DNA of 64,000 nt from positions 62,001 through 126,000 of the forward strand of contig CACNSR010000001.1 in NCBI GenBank assembly GCA_902623175.1, in the 5' to 3' direction. This document shows, in pieces, positions 1 to 9,628 of this stretch. Under the pieces are notes generated by a model that had not been told where the DNA came from, made no database searches, and saw only the letters and a program-made list of their open reading frames with translations. Numbering within the stretch: the stretch's first letter is position 1; every line of letters starts with the position of its first letter. The translations under genes were made by a program, and so were the position numbers. Origin of the DNA: Halieaceae bacterium (lineage in GTDB: Bacteria; Pseudomonadota; Gammaproteobacteria; Pseudomonadales; Halieaceae).

Positions 1-2
1 TC

Positions 3-614
3 ACTGCCTATGCCACCGGGCATCTCGACCACCACCGGCTGGCTGGGACGCCTGATGACCCCGATCTGCCCAATTACCAAGCTTACCCGGTAGACGGCAC
101 AAGCTTTCAGCGCAAGGTGGTGCGCGACCTTACAGGACAGACGGGTTTTAAATTGCTTGCCGGCATTTTGCGCGGCGGGTTGGTCCACTTTGGTGGCCGC
201 AGTTCGGATGGCCAGTCCCTGTTACTCAAACAGGTGGGAGTGCAGGCGGCGCTGGCCGCCATCTTGATGCTGCTGGGTATTGGCTGGACCTGGTGGCTCT
301 GGTTTGCCAGCCTGATGACGTCTTACATGGTGGTGGCGCGACTGCGACAAATCGCTGAGCACGCAGCAGTGCCTGATGCGGATAACCCCGACCCCCGTTA
401 TAACACCCGCACGGTTGAAGCGCCGGTGTGGCAGCGTTTCCTCATGGCCCCGCACTTCGTCAACTACCACCTCGAGCATCACTTGCTACCCGGCGTGCCC
501 TGTTACCGCTTGCCTGGCTTCCGCGCCTTGCTAAAGGAAAAAGGTCTGCTCGACGAGGTGCCCAGCTTCAACGGCTACCAACAGGTATTGCGCCACGTGG
601 TGCAGTGGGGGTGA
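3..614 (+). CDS. Membrane fatty acid desaturase, 5' end cut by window edge
   Basis: Membrane-bound di-iron fatty acid desaturase that would introduce a double bond into acyl chains. The reading frame is open from base 3, so the N-terminus lies outside the window. Two histidine boxes of the H-x-x-H-H type are visible: HLDHH at about bases 21-35 and HLEHH at 468-482, with a hydrophobic membrane segment between them around 245-330. These boxes supply iron ligands in this superfamily; a first box (HxxxH) would be upstream of the window. The stop TGA at 612-614 overlaps the GTG start of the next gene (GTGA), so the two are probably translated from one mRNA. The exact substrate and desaturation position cannot be read from this fragment. 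Confidence 0.85.
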   Translation, partial: TAYATGHLDHHRLAGTPDDPDLPNYQAYPVDGTSFQRKVVRDLTGQTGFKLLAGILRGGLVHFGGRSSDGQSLLLKQVGVQAALAAILMLLGIGWTWWLWFASLMTSYMVVARLRQIAEHAAVPDADNPDPRYNTRTVEAPVWQRFLMAPHFVNYHLEHHLLPGVPCYRLPGFRALLKEKGLLDEVPSFNGYQQVLRHVVQWG

Positions 615-2053
615 GCCTGTCTCCAGACCAGTGGGTGGAAGCGCACCTCGGCCCCATCGCAGAAGCGCTGTCTTCTATCGTCTTCTACACAGTGCCGATT
701 GCGGGTGCCGACGTGCCGCTCATTGTTACGTGGACGGCAGCGGCCGGTCTCTTCTTCACTTTCTATCTGCGAGTCATTAATGTTCGGGCGCTGGGGCTTG
801 CGATCCGTCATGCCCGCGGCGATTTCGCGGACCCTGATGCCCGAGGTGAGATCAGTCATTTCAAGGCGGTTGCCACGGCGGTGTCTGGCACGGTCGGTGT
901 GGGCAACATTGGCGGAGTGGCGGTGGCGATCTCCCTTGGTGGTCCAGGCGCGGCCTTTTGGTTGTTTATCGCCGGGCTTTTATCGATGTCAACCAAGCTG
1001 GTGGAGTGCACGCTGGGCGTCAAGTATCGGCGCTACAACGCCGACGGTTCGGTATCCGGTGGCCCGATGTTTTATATGGAGGCCTACTTTCGGGAGCGGG
1101 GCTGGCCAGGCATAGGCAAGGGCTTTGGCACCTTCTACGCGCTGGCTCTGGTGATTGGCTGTCTGGGCATCGGCAATATGTTTCAGTCCAATCAGGCCTT
1201 TGCGCAGTTCGTGGTGATTACCGGCGGCGAAACCTCTTTTTTTGCTGATCGAGGCTGGCTATTCGGGCTGGCGTTGGCGGCGGTGATTGCTGCGGTGATC
1301 ATCGGTGGCATTCGCTCGATTGCGCGCGTGGCGGCGGTGCTGGTGCCGGTGATGGGTTTGATTTACGTCATCGCCGCATTGGTGGTGATTGGCCTCAGCG
1401 CGGAGCACCTGCCCGCGGCGCTGGCTTTGGTTGTCTCGGAGGCCTTTACCGGACAGGCGGCATCTGGCGGCATTTTGGGTGCGATGGTGATTGGCTTTCA
1501 GCGGGCGCTATTTTCAAATGAGGCGGGTATCGGTTCAGCGTCGATCGCGCACTCTGCGGTCAAGACCGAGCAGCCCGCCTCTGAGGGCATCACGGCGCTG
1601 TTGGAGCCTTTCATCGACACCGTGATTGTTTGTTCACTCAGTTCACTGGTGCTGCTCACAACGGCTATTCCCCAGGGCCTGTTAGGGTCGGGGCTCGCAG
1701 GCATTGAACTTACCTCGGCGGCGTTTGCTTGGCACTATGCCTGGGCGCCCTATGTCATCGCTGTGGCAGCACTTTTGTTCGCGTTCTCGAGTGCTCTGGC
1801 CTGGTCCTATTATGGCCTCAAAGGCTGGACCTATCTGCTGGGTGAGGGGAAAGTCAAGAGCGTCGTCTTCCAGATGATCTTTTGCACCTTTATTGCTTTG
1901 GGCTGTATGTTGGAGCTGCGCGCGGTGCTCGACTTCTCTGACGCGATGACCTTCCTCATCGCGCTGCCTAACGTGTTCATGCTGTACCTGTTCGCGCCTT
2001 TGGTGCGGCGCGAGGTCAATCGGTACCTGGCCGACATTAAGGCTAATCAGTAG
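611..2053 (+). CDS. AGCS family sodium:alanine/glycine symporter
   Basis: Inner-membrane amino acid symporter of the AGCS (AlsT/DagA/CycA-like) family, which couples uptake of alanine or glycine to Na+ entry. The protein is about 480 residues, the usual family size, with about ten hydrophobic segments; the family's glycine/proline-rich region GPGAAFWLF begins near residue 111, and GIGSASIAHSA, another conserved stretch, lies in the middle. The open frame extends upstream to 428, but that would overlap the desaturase by nearly 190 bases. The GTG at 611 gives a 4-base overlap and starts just before the first conserved region, so I prefer it. Substrate specificity is inferred from the family only. 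The 3' end overlaps the convergent dioxygenase gene by 7 bases. Confidence 0.9.
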   Translation: MSLSPDQWVEAHLGPIAEALSSIVFYTVPIAGADVPLIVTWTAAAGLFFTFYLRVINVRALGLAIRHARGDFADPDARGEISHFKAVATAVSGTVGVGNIGGVAVAISLGGPGAAFWLFIAGLLSMSTKLVECTLGVKYRRYNADGSVSGGPMFYMEAYFRERGWPGIGKGFGTFYALALVIGCLGIGNMFQSNQAFAQFVVITGGETSFFADRGWLFGLALAAVIAAVIIGGIRSIARVAAVLVPVMGLIYVIAALVVIGLSAEHLPAALALVVSEAFTGQAASGGILGAMVIGFQRALFSNEAGIGSASIAHSAVKTEQPASEGITALLEPFIDTVIVCSLSSLVLLTTAIPQGLLGSGLAGIELTSAAFAWHYAWAPYVIAVAALLFAFSSALAWSYYGLKGWTYLLGEGKVKSVVFQMIFCTFIALGCMLELRAVLDFSDAMTFLIALPNVFMLYLFAPLVRREVNRYLADIKANQ

Positions 2054-2868
2054 GGCTGATTGCCCTCGCTCACGACACGGTGTAGGCGGCGCGTTGCGGG
2101 AAAGAAATCGTTCACTGGCTTGTGCTGGGTGCTACGGTTGTCCCAGATCACCATACTGTTGGGCTGCCAATTAAACCGGCAGGTGAACTCCGGCAAGCTG
2201 GCGTGACGCCACAGAAATTGCAGAATCTCAGACGACTCTAGCGGTGGCAGGCCCTCAATGTGAGTCGTAAACAGGGCATTCACGAACAGCACCTTTTTGC
2301 CGGTTTCAGGGTGGGTTTGCACCACCGGGTGAAGCACTGGCGGGTTGGCGGCCAAGGCGTCTGCGAGCCGCTCCCGGCCCCCGTGTTCGGCAAGGCTCTC
2401 TTTAAAGCCGTGACTAAAATCGTGCACCGCGATCAGCCCATCAAGGTAGCGTTGCATGCCCAAAGATAGACCGTCATAGGCCGCTGTCATACTGGCAAAC
2501 AGCGTGTCACCCCCGACTTCCGGAATCGTGATGCCGCGCAGCACCGTGACCGAGGGGGGATGCTGACGAAAGGTCATGTCCGAGTGCCAGACTTCAATTT
2601 TTGACGGATTTTCCCGGGTGCTCTCCAGAATCATCACCTCAGGCAGGCCCTCTACTGTGTTGTAGGCGGGATGGGTTTGTAGCGGACCGAAAATTTCGGC
2701 CAATGCTTTTTGTGCTGCAGGTTCGATGTTCTGATCGCGAAGAAACAGCACCTCGTGCTCATTGAGCAGAGCGCGCAAGGTACCAGCGAGCTCGGCATCG
2801 AGTCCGTCGCCCAAATTGACAGCCTGTAACTCGGCACCCAGAGCCCCCGCCACACGCTTCACCATCAT
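2047..2868 (-). CDS. TauD/TfdA family Fe(II)/2-oxoglutarate dioxygenase
   Basis: Non-heme iron dioxygenase of the TauD/TfdA family, 273 residues, close to the family norm. The facial triad is complete: H95 and D97 in WHSDMTF, and H249 in STQHKP. Arginines R260 and R264 near the C-terminus fit the 2-oxoglutarate-binding positions. Members oxidise taurine, alkyl sulfates, 2,4-D or other small acids; nothing here picks the substrate, and there is no neighbouring sulfonate transporter, so calling it taurine dioxygenase would be over-reading. The start is ATGATG at 2868, preceded by AGGAGA seven bases upstream. It converges on the symporter gene with a 7-base overlap. The 278 bases upstream up to the protease gene hold no gene I can support. 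Confidence 0.88.
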   Translation of the reverse strand: MMVKRVAGALGAELQAVNLGDGLDAELAGTLRALLNEHEVLFLRDQNIEPAAQKALAEIFGPLQTHPAYNTVEGLPEVMILESTRENPSKIEVWHSDMTFRQHPPSVTVLRGITIPEVGGDTLFASMTAAYDGLSLGMQRYLDGLIAVHDFSHGFKESLAEHGGRERLADALAANPPVLHPVVQTHPETGKKVLFVNALFTTHIEGLPPLESSEILQFLWRHASLPEFTCRFNWQPNSMVIWDNRSTQHKPVNDFFPATRRLHRVVSEGNQPY

Positions 2869-3146
2869 TGCATTCTCTCCTGTCCTTCAGCGACCTCGTC
2901 GGGGCACTGGTGGATTGTGCTTTCCCATGACGTGGTGAGGCAACAGTCCACTTGGGAGAAGGAGCGCTGAGCGGGTAACGGGGGAAGGTAGCGTTAGCGC
3001 CATTAACAAACCAGAATTCGGTCGAGTGTTGCGGGCGAAGACGACCCACGATACCAGGTGGCGTGTGCGTGAGCGATATTTCGTGCTGCGTATCGTCCCG
3101 GTACCGCTCGCCTGAGCGCCTCGCGGAGAGGGCTATCTGCTCTCGC

Positions 3147-6098
3147 TCAGAGAAGATCCCGCCGGGTGAGGGGCAACTGACGTCCCGCCACGATGTCTGC
3201 GCCGGCGGTATGGGTGATAACCGCCGTACTGGCTAGCTCGGCCTTCAAGTAGGTTTCGGTCACCCTGCGGAGGTCATCGAGGGTGGTGCCCACAATACCG
3301 GCGCGAAGGATGCGGCGGTGCTCTGCAGTGCGTCCGAAGAGTCTCTCGTGGAAGTCTCGCTTCGCTTCGCCTGCGGGGGAACCCGGCTTATCGAGGCTGG
3401 CCATCACACTTAGGATCGCCTCTTCCAGCGCCAACTGCTCATGCTGCGTCTCCAGCAGCCAAACTATGGAGGCGTCGAAGTCGTCGAGGGTCTCGACCAA
3501 GCGCGGGTCGCGGTAAGAGAAGAAGCGAAAAGCGGCGATATTGGGGTCGTGGCTGGCGCCCCCGCCATATGCACCGCCCTGTTCCCGGATAGTGCGATGT
3601 AAAAAGCCATTGCGCAGGAAAGCGGCGAGTACCGACAGAGCCGGCGCATCGGGATGGCCGGAGGGCACCGTCGGATAGGCCTTGGCGCAGAAATTCACCT
3701 GGGTGTTGGTGACCCAAATTTCTTGAATCGCGTCGCGGACCGGTTCCAGCGCGATGCCGTCATGGGAATTCGTTGGCAGGGCGCCTGCGCACTGAGCAGC
3801 GGCCAGGCTCGCGGACTGAATGTTGGGGTCATCGGCGACGGTGCACAAAAGCGGTGCCCCGCCATCGGCCAGCTTCTGATGAATCGCCCTTAGCGAGTGA
3901 GCGAATGCGTCCAGCTCACCTTCATCTTTGTTAAGTGCGTCATCCAGTGCACGAAGCGTGCGGATACCCTCGAGCCCCCCCTGCTCGTGGCCGCGTTTGG
4001 CGAGCGGACTCATACCCGCACAGGCTGCAGTCATGGCCAGCGCATGCCCGCTACCGGTAATGCCCTGATCGCGCCGCGCGCGCATTTGACTCACCAGATC
4101 CCGGATGCGCGAGGATTCATCGAAACGCGCAGCTTGGAGCGTGTCCGACATCAGCTCTAGCTGCGGTTGCAGTCGATCAGCGAGGGCCTTGGAAGACAGC
4201 ACAAAGAAGCTGTCACTGCTTTGCTCGTTGCCGCGGTGCGCGCGGCTACTGACCGATGCAATGAGTGAGCCGACCGTGGCTGAGTGGCGATCCTGGGTGT
4301 CCAGATAGTTGAGATTGCCGACGCCGACCTCGGGCATCAATGCTGTCATTAGCGGCAGATGCTGCTGTTCGGTTGCCGTTAGCGCTGGTAGCGGGCTTAC
4401 CCACTGCTGATACACGAGCCCGTTGGTGCCCGTGGTGTAGCGGTAATGGGTCGATGCACCTGACTCAATAACAGGCTCGGGGGAGGGCGTTTCTGCTGGA
4501 ATATCCGAGAGCGCCACTCTTGGGAGCACATCCGGGTCGTCTTTCTGTCCCTGTCGGGCCTTGAGGCGCTCAGCTAGGTCGAGAATCTCCGCCGTGTGCT
4601 CGCTACTGAGATTTTCTTTCATCTCTGCGAGACGCGCGGTTTCAGCCGACTCGCGGATGGCGGCTAGACCGGTGTCGGGTGCCACGACCAGTCTTACCCG
4701 GTGTGGGTTGTCGAGTAACAGGCGGCGAATGAGACCCGGTAAGTAATCACGGTCTTTGACCCGCTCACGCAGGGTGGCAATCACCGGTTCGAGATCCAGT
4801 GCCGCCACCGCATCGCCGTAGTGCGTGGCCGCGCCCAGCGCTCTCAACATGAGGTTGAGTCCGTAGGGCATCCCGTCGCCACTCACCTCTCTTTGGTGTA
4901 GCTCGATCTGCCGCAGGATCGCGTCGATCTTCTTTTCATCGATACCGTCGGCGGCGACCTGTTCGATACAGGCCAGCACCTCGGCCTCAAGCGCCTCGGC
5001 ATGCTCGGCCTCGCTGCCTTCGATACCACAGCAGAACACCATCTCCCGCATTGATTCTTCCAGTCCGCACAGTGGAGAGGGCGCCACGCCGCGATCGGTC
5101 GTCTCCAGGTAGTGCATCAGTGGCGAGGCACTGTTCTCCATCAACACCGAGGACACCAGCTGTGCCTCCAGCATGGCGGTCAGGTCGGCGCTCTCGCCAA
5201 GCTTCCAACCTATGACCAGATGCGTTTTATTCTCTGTGCCTTCTTCCACATCCACCGCGTAGGGGTGCGTCGCCTGCGCCGGGGCGGTGAAAGGTTTTTC
5301 GAGCGCGACTTCGATTTGCTGCTCCAGCGCCTCAAAACGCTGCAGCACCTGTGCCTCAAAAACCTGCTGGTGTGCTTCGGCGCTGATGTCACCAAAAGTG
5401 AGGAAGATTGCGTTACTGGGGTGGTAGTGCTCGGCGTAGAAGTCCCTCAATTCCTGATAACTCAAATCGGGGATATGCTCCGGGTCGCCGCCGCTATTGA
5501 AGTGGTAGGTGTTGGACGGAAACAGCTCGTGGCAGAGTCGGTCCCAGAGGATCGATGGCGTGGAGGACATAGCCCCCTTCATTTCGTTGAACACGACGCC
5601 CTTAAACACCAACGGTCGCGTACAGTCATCGTTTTCAAACTCGACCCGATGGCCTTCCTGTGCGAAATCCAGTGGGTCCAGTCGTGAGAAGAACACGGCA
5701 TCGAGATAGACATTGAGCAGGTTGCCGAAATCTTTTCGGTTTTGGGTGGCGAAAGGGTAGGCGGTCCAATCTGAGCTGGTGAACGCGTTCATGAACGTAT
5801 TCAGCGACCGCCGCAGCATCATGAAGAAGGGGTCCCGAACCGGGTACCGCTCACTGCCACACAGCGCCGTGTGCTCAAGGATATGTGCCACGCCCGTGGA
5901 ATCCTGGGGCACCGTGCGCAGCGCTACCATGAATACATTTTCAGAGGAGTCACTGCTCAGATGCAGGTGCTGTGCCCCGGTGCCGGGATGCGCGTACTCC
6001 TCGACGGTGAGATTCAGGCTGGGAATCGGCACTGCCCGCTCTAGCACAAACGTATTCGTGATGTGTGCGGCGGCGGGGCGAGTTGAGGCGTCTGTCAT
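3147..6098 (-). CDS. M16C (PreP/insulinase-like) zinc metalloprotease
   Basis: Large peptidasome of the M16C type (presequence protease/Cym1-like), about 983 residues in two homologous halves, expected to degrade peptides inside a closed chamber. The inverted zinc motif HxxEH is at residues 72-76 (HILEH), followed by the typical CGSxRYPVRDPFF-like region, and the distal glutamate region FNEMKGAMS follows about 80 residues later. The open frame continues upstream to 6254, but that would overlap the next gene by more than 100 bases. The ATG at 6098 leaves a 49-base gap and begins just before the conserved part. No signal peptide is evident, so a cytoplasmic location is likely. It follows the glutaminyl cyclase gene on the same strand. 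Confidence 0.92.
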   Translation of the reverse strand: MTDASTRPAAAHITNTFVLERAVPIPSLNLTVEEYAHPGTGAQHLHLSSDSSENVFMVALRTVPQDSTGVAHILEHTALCGSERYPVRDPFFMMLRRSLNTFMNAFTSSDWTAYPFATQNRKDFGNLLNVYLDAVFFSRLDPLDFAQEGHRVEFENDDCTRPLVFKGVVFNEMKGAMSSTPSILWDRLCHELFPSNTYHFNSGGDPEHIPDLSYQELRDFYAEHYHPSNAIFLTFGDISAEAHQQVFEAQVLQRFEALEQQIEVALEKPFTAPAQATHPYAVDVEEGTENKTHLVIGWKLGESADLTAMLEAQLVSSVLMENSASPLMHYLETTDRGVAPSPLCGLEESMREMVFCCGIEGSEAEHAEALEAEVLACIEQVAADGIDEKKIDAILRQIELHQREVSGDGMPYGLNLMLRALGAATHYGDAVAALDLEPVIATLRERVKDRDYLPGLIRRLLLDNPHRVRLVVAPDTGLAAIRESAETARLAEMKENLSSEHTAEILDLAERLKARQGQKDDPDVLPRVALSDIPAETPSPEPVIESGASTHYRYTTGTNGLVYQQWVSPLPALTATEQQHLPLMTALMPEVGVGNLNYLDTQDRHSATVGSLIASVSSRAHRGNEQSSDSFFVLSSKALADRLQPQLELMSDTLQAARFDESSRIRDLVSQMRARRDQGITGSGHALAMTAACAGMSPLAKRGHEQGGLEGIRTLRALDDALNKDEGELDAFAHSLRAIHQKLADGGAPLLCTVADDPNIQSASLAAAQCAGALPTNSHDGIALEPVRDAIQEIWVTNTQVNFCAKAYPTVPSGHPDAPALSVLAAFLRNGFLHRTIREQGGAYGGGASHDPNIAAFRFFSYRDPRLVETLDDFDASIVWLLETQHEQLALEEAILSVMASLDKPGSPAGEAKRDFHERLFGRTAEHRRILRAGIVGTTLDDLRRVTETYLKAELASTAVITHTAGADIVAGRQLPLTRRDLL

Positions 6099-6147
6099 TT
6101 TCGGTTCCAGTTGAGCTGCATTCGTGTTGTCAGGGGCTGATCTGGGG

Positions 6148-6951
6148 TCAGTCTGATTCGTTTTCCAGTGTAATCTCAAAAAGCCACGGCCAGCGTTTGC
6201 CGGTGACCCAAGTACTCCCTGTGACGGGATCGATGGCGATGCCATTGAGCACACCGGTGTCCCGAAGCCGGTCTTCCTCGGGTAGCAGACCCGCGAGGTT
6301 AATCAGGCCAATCACCTCACCAGTGCTGGGGTCGATCCGTGCGATCTCATCGGTCTGCCATACATTAGCCCAGATCTCCTCATTCACCCACTCGAGTTCG
6401 TTCAAATTGCTCAGTGGCGTGCCCCTCAGCGTGACCGGTAGCTGGGTCAGCTTGCCGTCACCGTTTATGTCGGCGGAGTAAAGGTAATGGGAGCCATCGC
6501 TGAACCACAGCGTAGAACCCGAGTGGGTGGCTCCCCAGCCCTGACCGGGCAATGTGCTTTGGCCGAGTAACGACAAATCAGGCAGCGAATACACCAGCAT
6601 GACGCGTTCTCGCCAGGACAGTACCACTAGCCGATTGTCGATCACTGTGAGACCTTCGGCGAAAATTCTGGAATCCACGGGCACGGCCTGTATCTCGTCC
6701 ATGCCGGGGAAGCCGTACACCCTGATCATGGATTCTCCGTATAGGCCCGAGCTGACGTAGAGGCGGCCATCAAAAATTTCGAGTCCCTGAGTGAAATTCG
6801 TGCGATCAAAGCGCAACCGCGACACCACCTGATAGCCGTAGGTGGGAACAGCGCCCAGGGGCAACTCACTCTCTGCGGCTGGGCAGCTCACCGCACCCAA
6901 AAAGGTGAGTCCGGCGACCAGGGATCGGATTAGTGCGGGACCGTGGGTCAT
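6148..6951 (-). CDS. Glutaminyl-peptide cyclotransferase, plant/bacterial type
   Basis: Beta-propeller glutaminyl cyclase that converts N-terminal glutamine of peptides to pyroglutamate, releasing ammonia. The protein is 267 residues with a signal peptide (hydrophobic run ending around AVSCPAAES, residues 20-28; C23 could be a lipobox cysteine, but the -3 residue is alanine, so lipidation is uncertain). Family features include FTQGLE near residue 53, GLYGESMIRVY, and the closing LNGIAIDPVTG region near residue 238. The ATG at 6951 overlaps the stop of mnmC by 4 bases, so the two are probably co-transcribed and coupled. It probably acts in the periplasm or outer envelope. Confidence 0.9.
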   Translation of the reverse strand: MTHGPALIRSLVAGLTFLGAVSCPAAESELPLGAVPTYGYQVVSRLRFDRTNFTQGLEIFDGRLYVSSGLYGESMIRVYGFPGMDEIQAVPVDSRIFAEGLTVIDNRLVVLSWRERVMLVYSLPDLSLLGQSTLPGQGWGATHSGSTLWFSDGSHYLYSADINGDGKLTQLPVTLRGTPLSNLNELEWVNEEIWANVWQTDEIARIDPSTGEVIGLINLAGLLPEEDRLRDTGVLNGIAIDPVTGSTWVTGKRWPWLFEITLENESD

Positions 6952-8954
6952 AACGGCTCGCCGCGTTTCAGCGCGCGCTCGGCAAAGCGCGCTGGGGAGA
7001 GCGCTCGCTGCAGATACCGCGGTACCGGGGGAAGCGTGCCCATTAACTGATCTGCCACCATCTCTGCGGCTAAAGGCGCGGCCGATAAGCCTCTGGAGCC
7101 CAGACTCGTGAGCACCGCGAGTCCGGGCAAGACGGGACTCGGAGCATCGATGACGCGTTTACGATCATGGCGTAAGCGCTCATAGCGGCAGTTGAACTCA
7201 TCGAGCATGGGTACCGGTCCTGCCACGGGCAGATAGTCGTTGCTGTTGCAGCGGTGCGCCACATGACCTTGCCAGCCACCATCGGGGGCGAGCAGATCAA
7301 GATCTGGCAGGGCGGTCTTCATCATGTCGATATTATGCGCATGCTCCGCCTCGCGTTCATCTGTGCCGACGTCCCCCGGGGCAAAACTCGCGCCCAGGCA
7401 GTGCAGACCCGCCCGCGCTGGCGGCAGATAGCCCTGATCGCAGAGGGTCACGGACAGTTGTGCGAGCTCAGGTGGTGTCGATAGATGTGTCGTCTGCCCA
7501 CGAATGGAAGTGAGCGGCAGCCACTCGAGCTCGGGTTGCTGCAATGTGGCGTTGGCTGTGGCCAGAATGACGGTGTCGGCTTCTGCCCTCACAGTGCCCT
7601 GTGCATCGACGGCCTGCCAGCCGCTGTCCGGCCCGCGGCTGAGCGACAGGGGCCCACAGTCGGTCTGAAGCGAGATTAAAGGATGAGCCAGGAGTGCGCG
7701 GCAAACCGCCTGGGGCGTCAGCCAGCCGCCCCGCAGGTAGTGAATGCCGCCGCAACGGGGTGTCAGGCCTGTGAGCGCCGCGATTTCGGTGGCACTGAGC
7801 GTCCGCGCAAATGCTGGCGCAAGAGGCAGAACCTCACGCAGGTGTGCCAGCATTTCGTCGGCCTCGTGAAGTTGCACGTAGCCGCCTAGGCCGATGTCCT
7901 CGTTTGCCATGAGCGCACCCTCACCCAGGAGCATCTCGTAGTGATCGGTGGCAAAGCTAAACCCGGCGAGGGAGAAATCGGTGAGCGGATTATGCTGGTG
8001 AGAGAGTCGCGTGTAAGTGACACCCTGCAGGTTGCTCGAGCCGCCGCTGCCGACGCTCGCGGCTTCCAGCACCATTACGGCGACACCTCGACGGGCGAGT
8101 GCAAACGCGGCGTGTGCCCCAGCCAGCCCTGCGCCGAGCACCAGTGCTTGCTGTGGTGCACGCGGCGCTGGGTTCAGGTCCCAGGGCGTTATTGCAGGTG
8201 CGGTGGCACCAGCGCTACTAATAATCCCGCAGAGGCAATCACGTTTGCTGCCAAAGCCCGGCCGCTTGTGTGCCTCGAATCCAGCCGCTGCGAGACCCCG
8301 TCTGACCTCGCCCGCCGCCGTGAAGGTGGCAAAAGTGGCCTTGGCCTGACTCAGACCCGCCATCGCATCGTAGAGCCGCTGTTGCCAGGGGCCCGGTTCC
8401 CGTGACGGGGCAAAGCCATCGAGGTACCAGGCATCGATCCAAGCTCGGCCGTGACTGGCTAAATCCTGCAGGGCGTCGGCAGCATCTGCCCACCAGAGAT
8501 CTAACGTGAGCCCCCATTCGGGGAAGTATCGCCGGTGGCAACCAGGTAGAGGGTCGGGCCAGCGCGCCAGGAGCGGATTGAGAACGGGCTTCATTTCGGG
8601 CCAGTGGCCGAGGGCGCGGCGCATGTCTTCGGGCCTGAAAGGCGCCCTCTCAAACCCGACATAGTGGAGCGCCGCGCCCGGGCGGCGGTATGTAAGCCAT
8701 TCGGCTATCGTCAGGCAAAGGTTCAGCGCGGTACCTACGCCGACCTCCCCGATAACGAAAGGCTGGTCGGCGGTCTGTGCCGGCCAACGTTCCGACAGCC
8801 GGTTACCCTCAAGAAACACGTACCTGCTCTCGGCCAGTCCGTCTTCCGAGCAAAAGAAAATATCGCCGCAGTCGCTTGCAATCGGCGCGTCGCCGCGCCA
8901 GTCGAGGGTGAGCGGCGCCAGCGGTGTCCAGAGAGTTTGGGTGGGGTTGATCAA
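6948..8954 (-). CDS. mnmC: Bifunctional tRNA mnm5s2U34 biosynthesis protein MnmC
   Basis: Final enzyme of the mnm5s2U wobble-uridine pathway. An N-terminal SAM-dependent methyltransferase is fused to a C-terminal FAD oxidoreductase that removes the carboxymethyl group. The methyltransferase shows a SAM loop (EVGVGTALN), DGFAPSREPGPW, and the FATFTAAGEVRRGL / GFGSKRDCLCG block. The oxidase half begins with the Rossmann fingerprint VLGAGLAGAHAAFAL. The open frame reaches an ATG at 9131, but that would overlap the divergent gene at 9110. Homology starts near TPLAPLTLDW, so the TTG at 8954 is the best visible start; it lacks a strong ribosome binding site and the start remains uncertain. The function call itself is secure. 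Confidence 0.9.
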   Translation of the reverse strand: MINPTQTLWTPLAPLTLDWRGDAPIASDCGDIFFCSEDGLAESRYVFLEGNRLSERWPAQTADQPFVIGEVGVGTALNLCLTIAEWLTYRRPGAALHYVGFERAPFRPEDMRRALGHWPEMKPVLNPLLARWPDPLPGCHRRYFPEWGLTLDLWWADAADALQDLASHGRAWIDAWYLDGFAPSREPGPWQQRLYDAMAGLSQAKATFATFTAAGEVRRGLAAAGFEAHKRPGFGSKRDCLCGIISSAGATAPAITPWDLNPAPRAPQQALVLGAGLAGAHAAFALARRGVAVMVLEAASVGSGGSSNLQGVTYTRLSHQHNPLTDFSLAGFSFATDHYEMLLGEGALMANEDIGLGGYVQLHEADEMLAHLREVLPLAPAFARTLSATEIAALTGLTPRCGGIHYLRGGWLTPQAVCRALLAHPLISLQTDCGPLSLSRGPDSGWQAVDAQGTVRAEADTVILATANATLQQPELEWLPLTSIRGQTTHLSTPPELAQLSVTLCDQGYLPPARAGLHCLGASFAPGDVGTDEREAEHAHNIDMMKTALPDLDLLAPDGGWQGHVAHRCNSNDYLPVAGPVPMLDEFNCRYERLRHDRKRVIDAPSPVLPGLAVLTSLGSRGLSAAPLAAEMVADQLMGTLPPVPRYLQRALSPARFAERALKRGEPL

Positions 8955-9109
8955 GGGTTGGTCACTCTCAACAGCGGGATGGGGCGGGAGCCTCGCCGAG
9001 CCCGCCGTCGCTGAGTCTAACAAACCCCTGTCGGCACCGCGTTCTGGACAAATCACAGTAGGAGTCGACAGAGGGGCAGGGTACACTCGCCGCTCGAGCA
9101 GGAGGGCAC

Positions 9110-9628
9110 ATGGCAGCAGGCGAAAAAACACTGACTGATGAGCAGTTTGCGACCATCAGCGTCAATGTTTTGCATCAAACCTTGATTGAGGTGTCACGCA
9201 CGGTGGGCAAGCGCATTTTTCGCGAGCTCGAAGCCGGGACCCGGGTTGCCCTGACGCAGCTCCGCATGGAGGATGGCGGTCAGGTGCGGCTGGATCTGAC
9301 TCTTGATCACACTGAGTTTCGTGGCGCACTCAACTTCTCACTCTTCCGGGATTCGGTACTGGCGCTGTTGGCCAAGATGACTGAGACGCTCAAAGATGAA
9401 GCAACGCCGTTACTTGCACTGAGAATGATGGATGAAGGCGGTCAGGCCACTTCAGAGCGGCGCTTGTTTGGCGTGCCTGGCTTGATCGCAGTTGAGGGTG
9501 TGCCCAACATGCTGATGATGGGTGCCACACCGTCGCCGAGCGAGCCGGTGGTGCTAATTGAGTTGATGTATATCGACCCCGAGCAGTTCGCTCAGTCAGA
9601 CGCCAGCGCGACCTCTTCCAGCAGCTGA
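9110..9628 (+). CDS. Hypothetical protein, 172 residues
   Basis: A soluble, acidic 172-residue protein that I do not recognise. It has no signal peptide or membrane segment. The ATG at 9110 has an ideal AGGAGG ribosome binding site six bases upstream, which makes it a real gene. The N-terminal half looks amphipathic-helical (LHQTLIEVSRTVGKRIFREL), and the middle looks like beta strands with a repeated QVRLDLTLD/TEFRGALNF pattern; the C-terminus ends in a serine-rich tail. It is divergent from mnmC, and its last 37 bases overlap the 3' end of the MaoC gene on the opposite strand. No function can be assigned. Confidence 0.8.
   Translation: MAAGEKTLTDEQFATISVNVLHQTLIEVSRTVGKRIFRELEAGTRVALTQLRMEDGGQVRLDLTLDHTEFRGALNFSLFRDSVLALLAKMTETLKDEATPLLALRMMDEGGQATSERRLFGVPGLIAVEGVPNMLMMGATPSPSEPVVLIELMYIDPEQFAQSDASATSSSS

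Noticed and set aside
428-610. N-terminal extension of the symporter frame into the desaturase gene
   Set aside because: It would overlap a conserved coding region by about 190 bases, and the GTG at 611 gives a 4-base coupled start.
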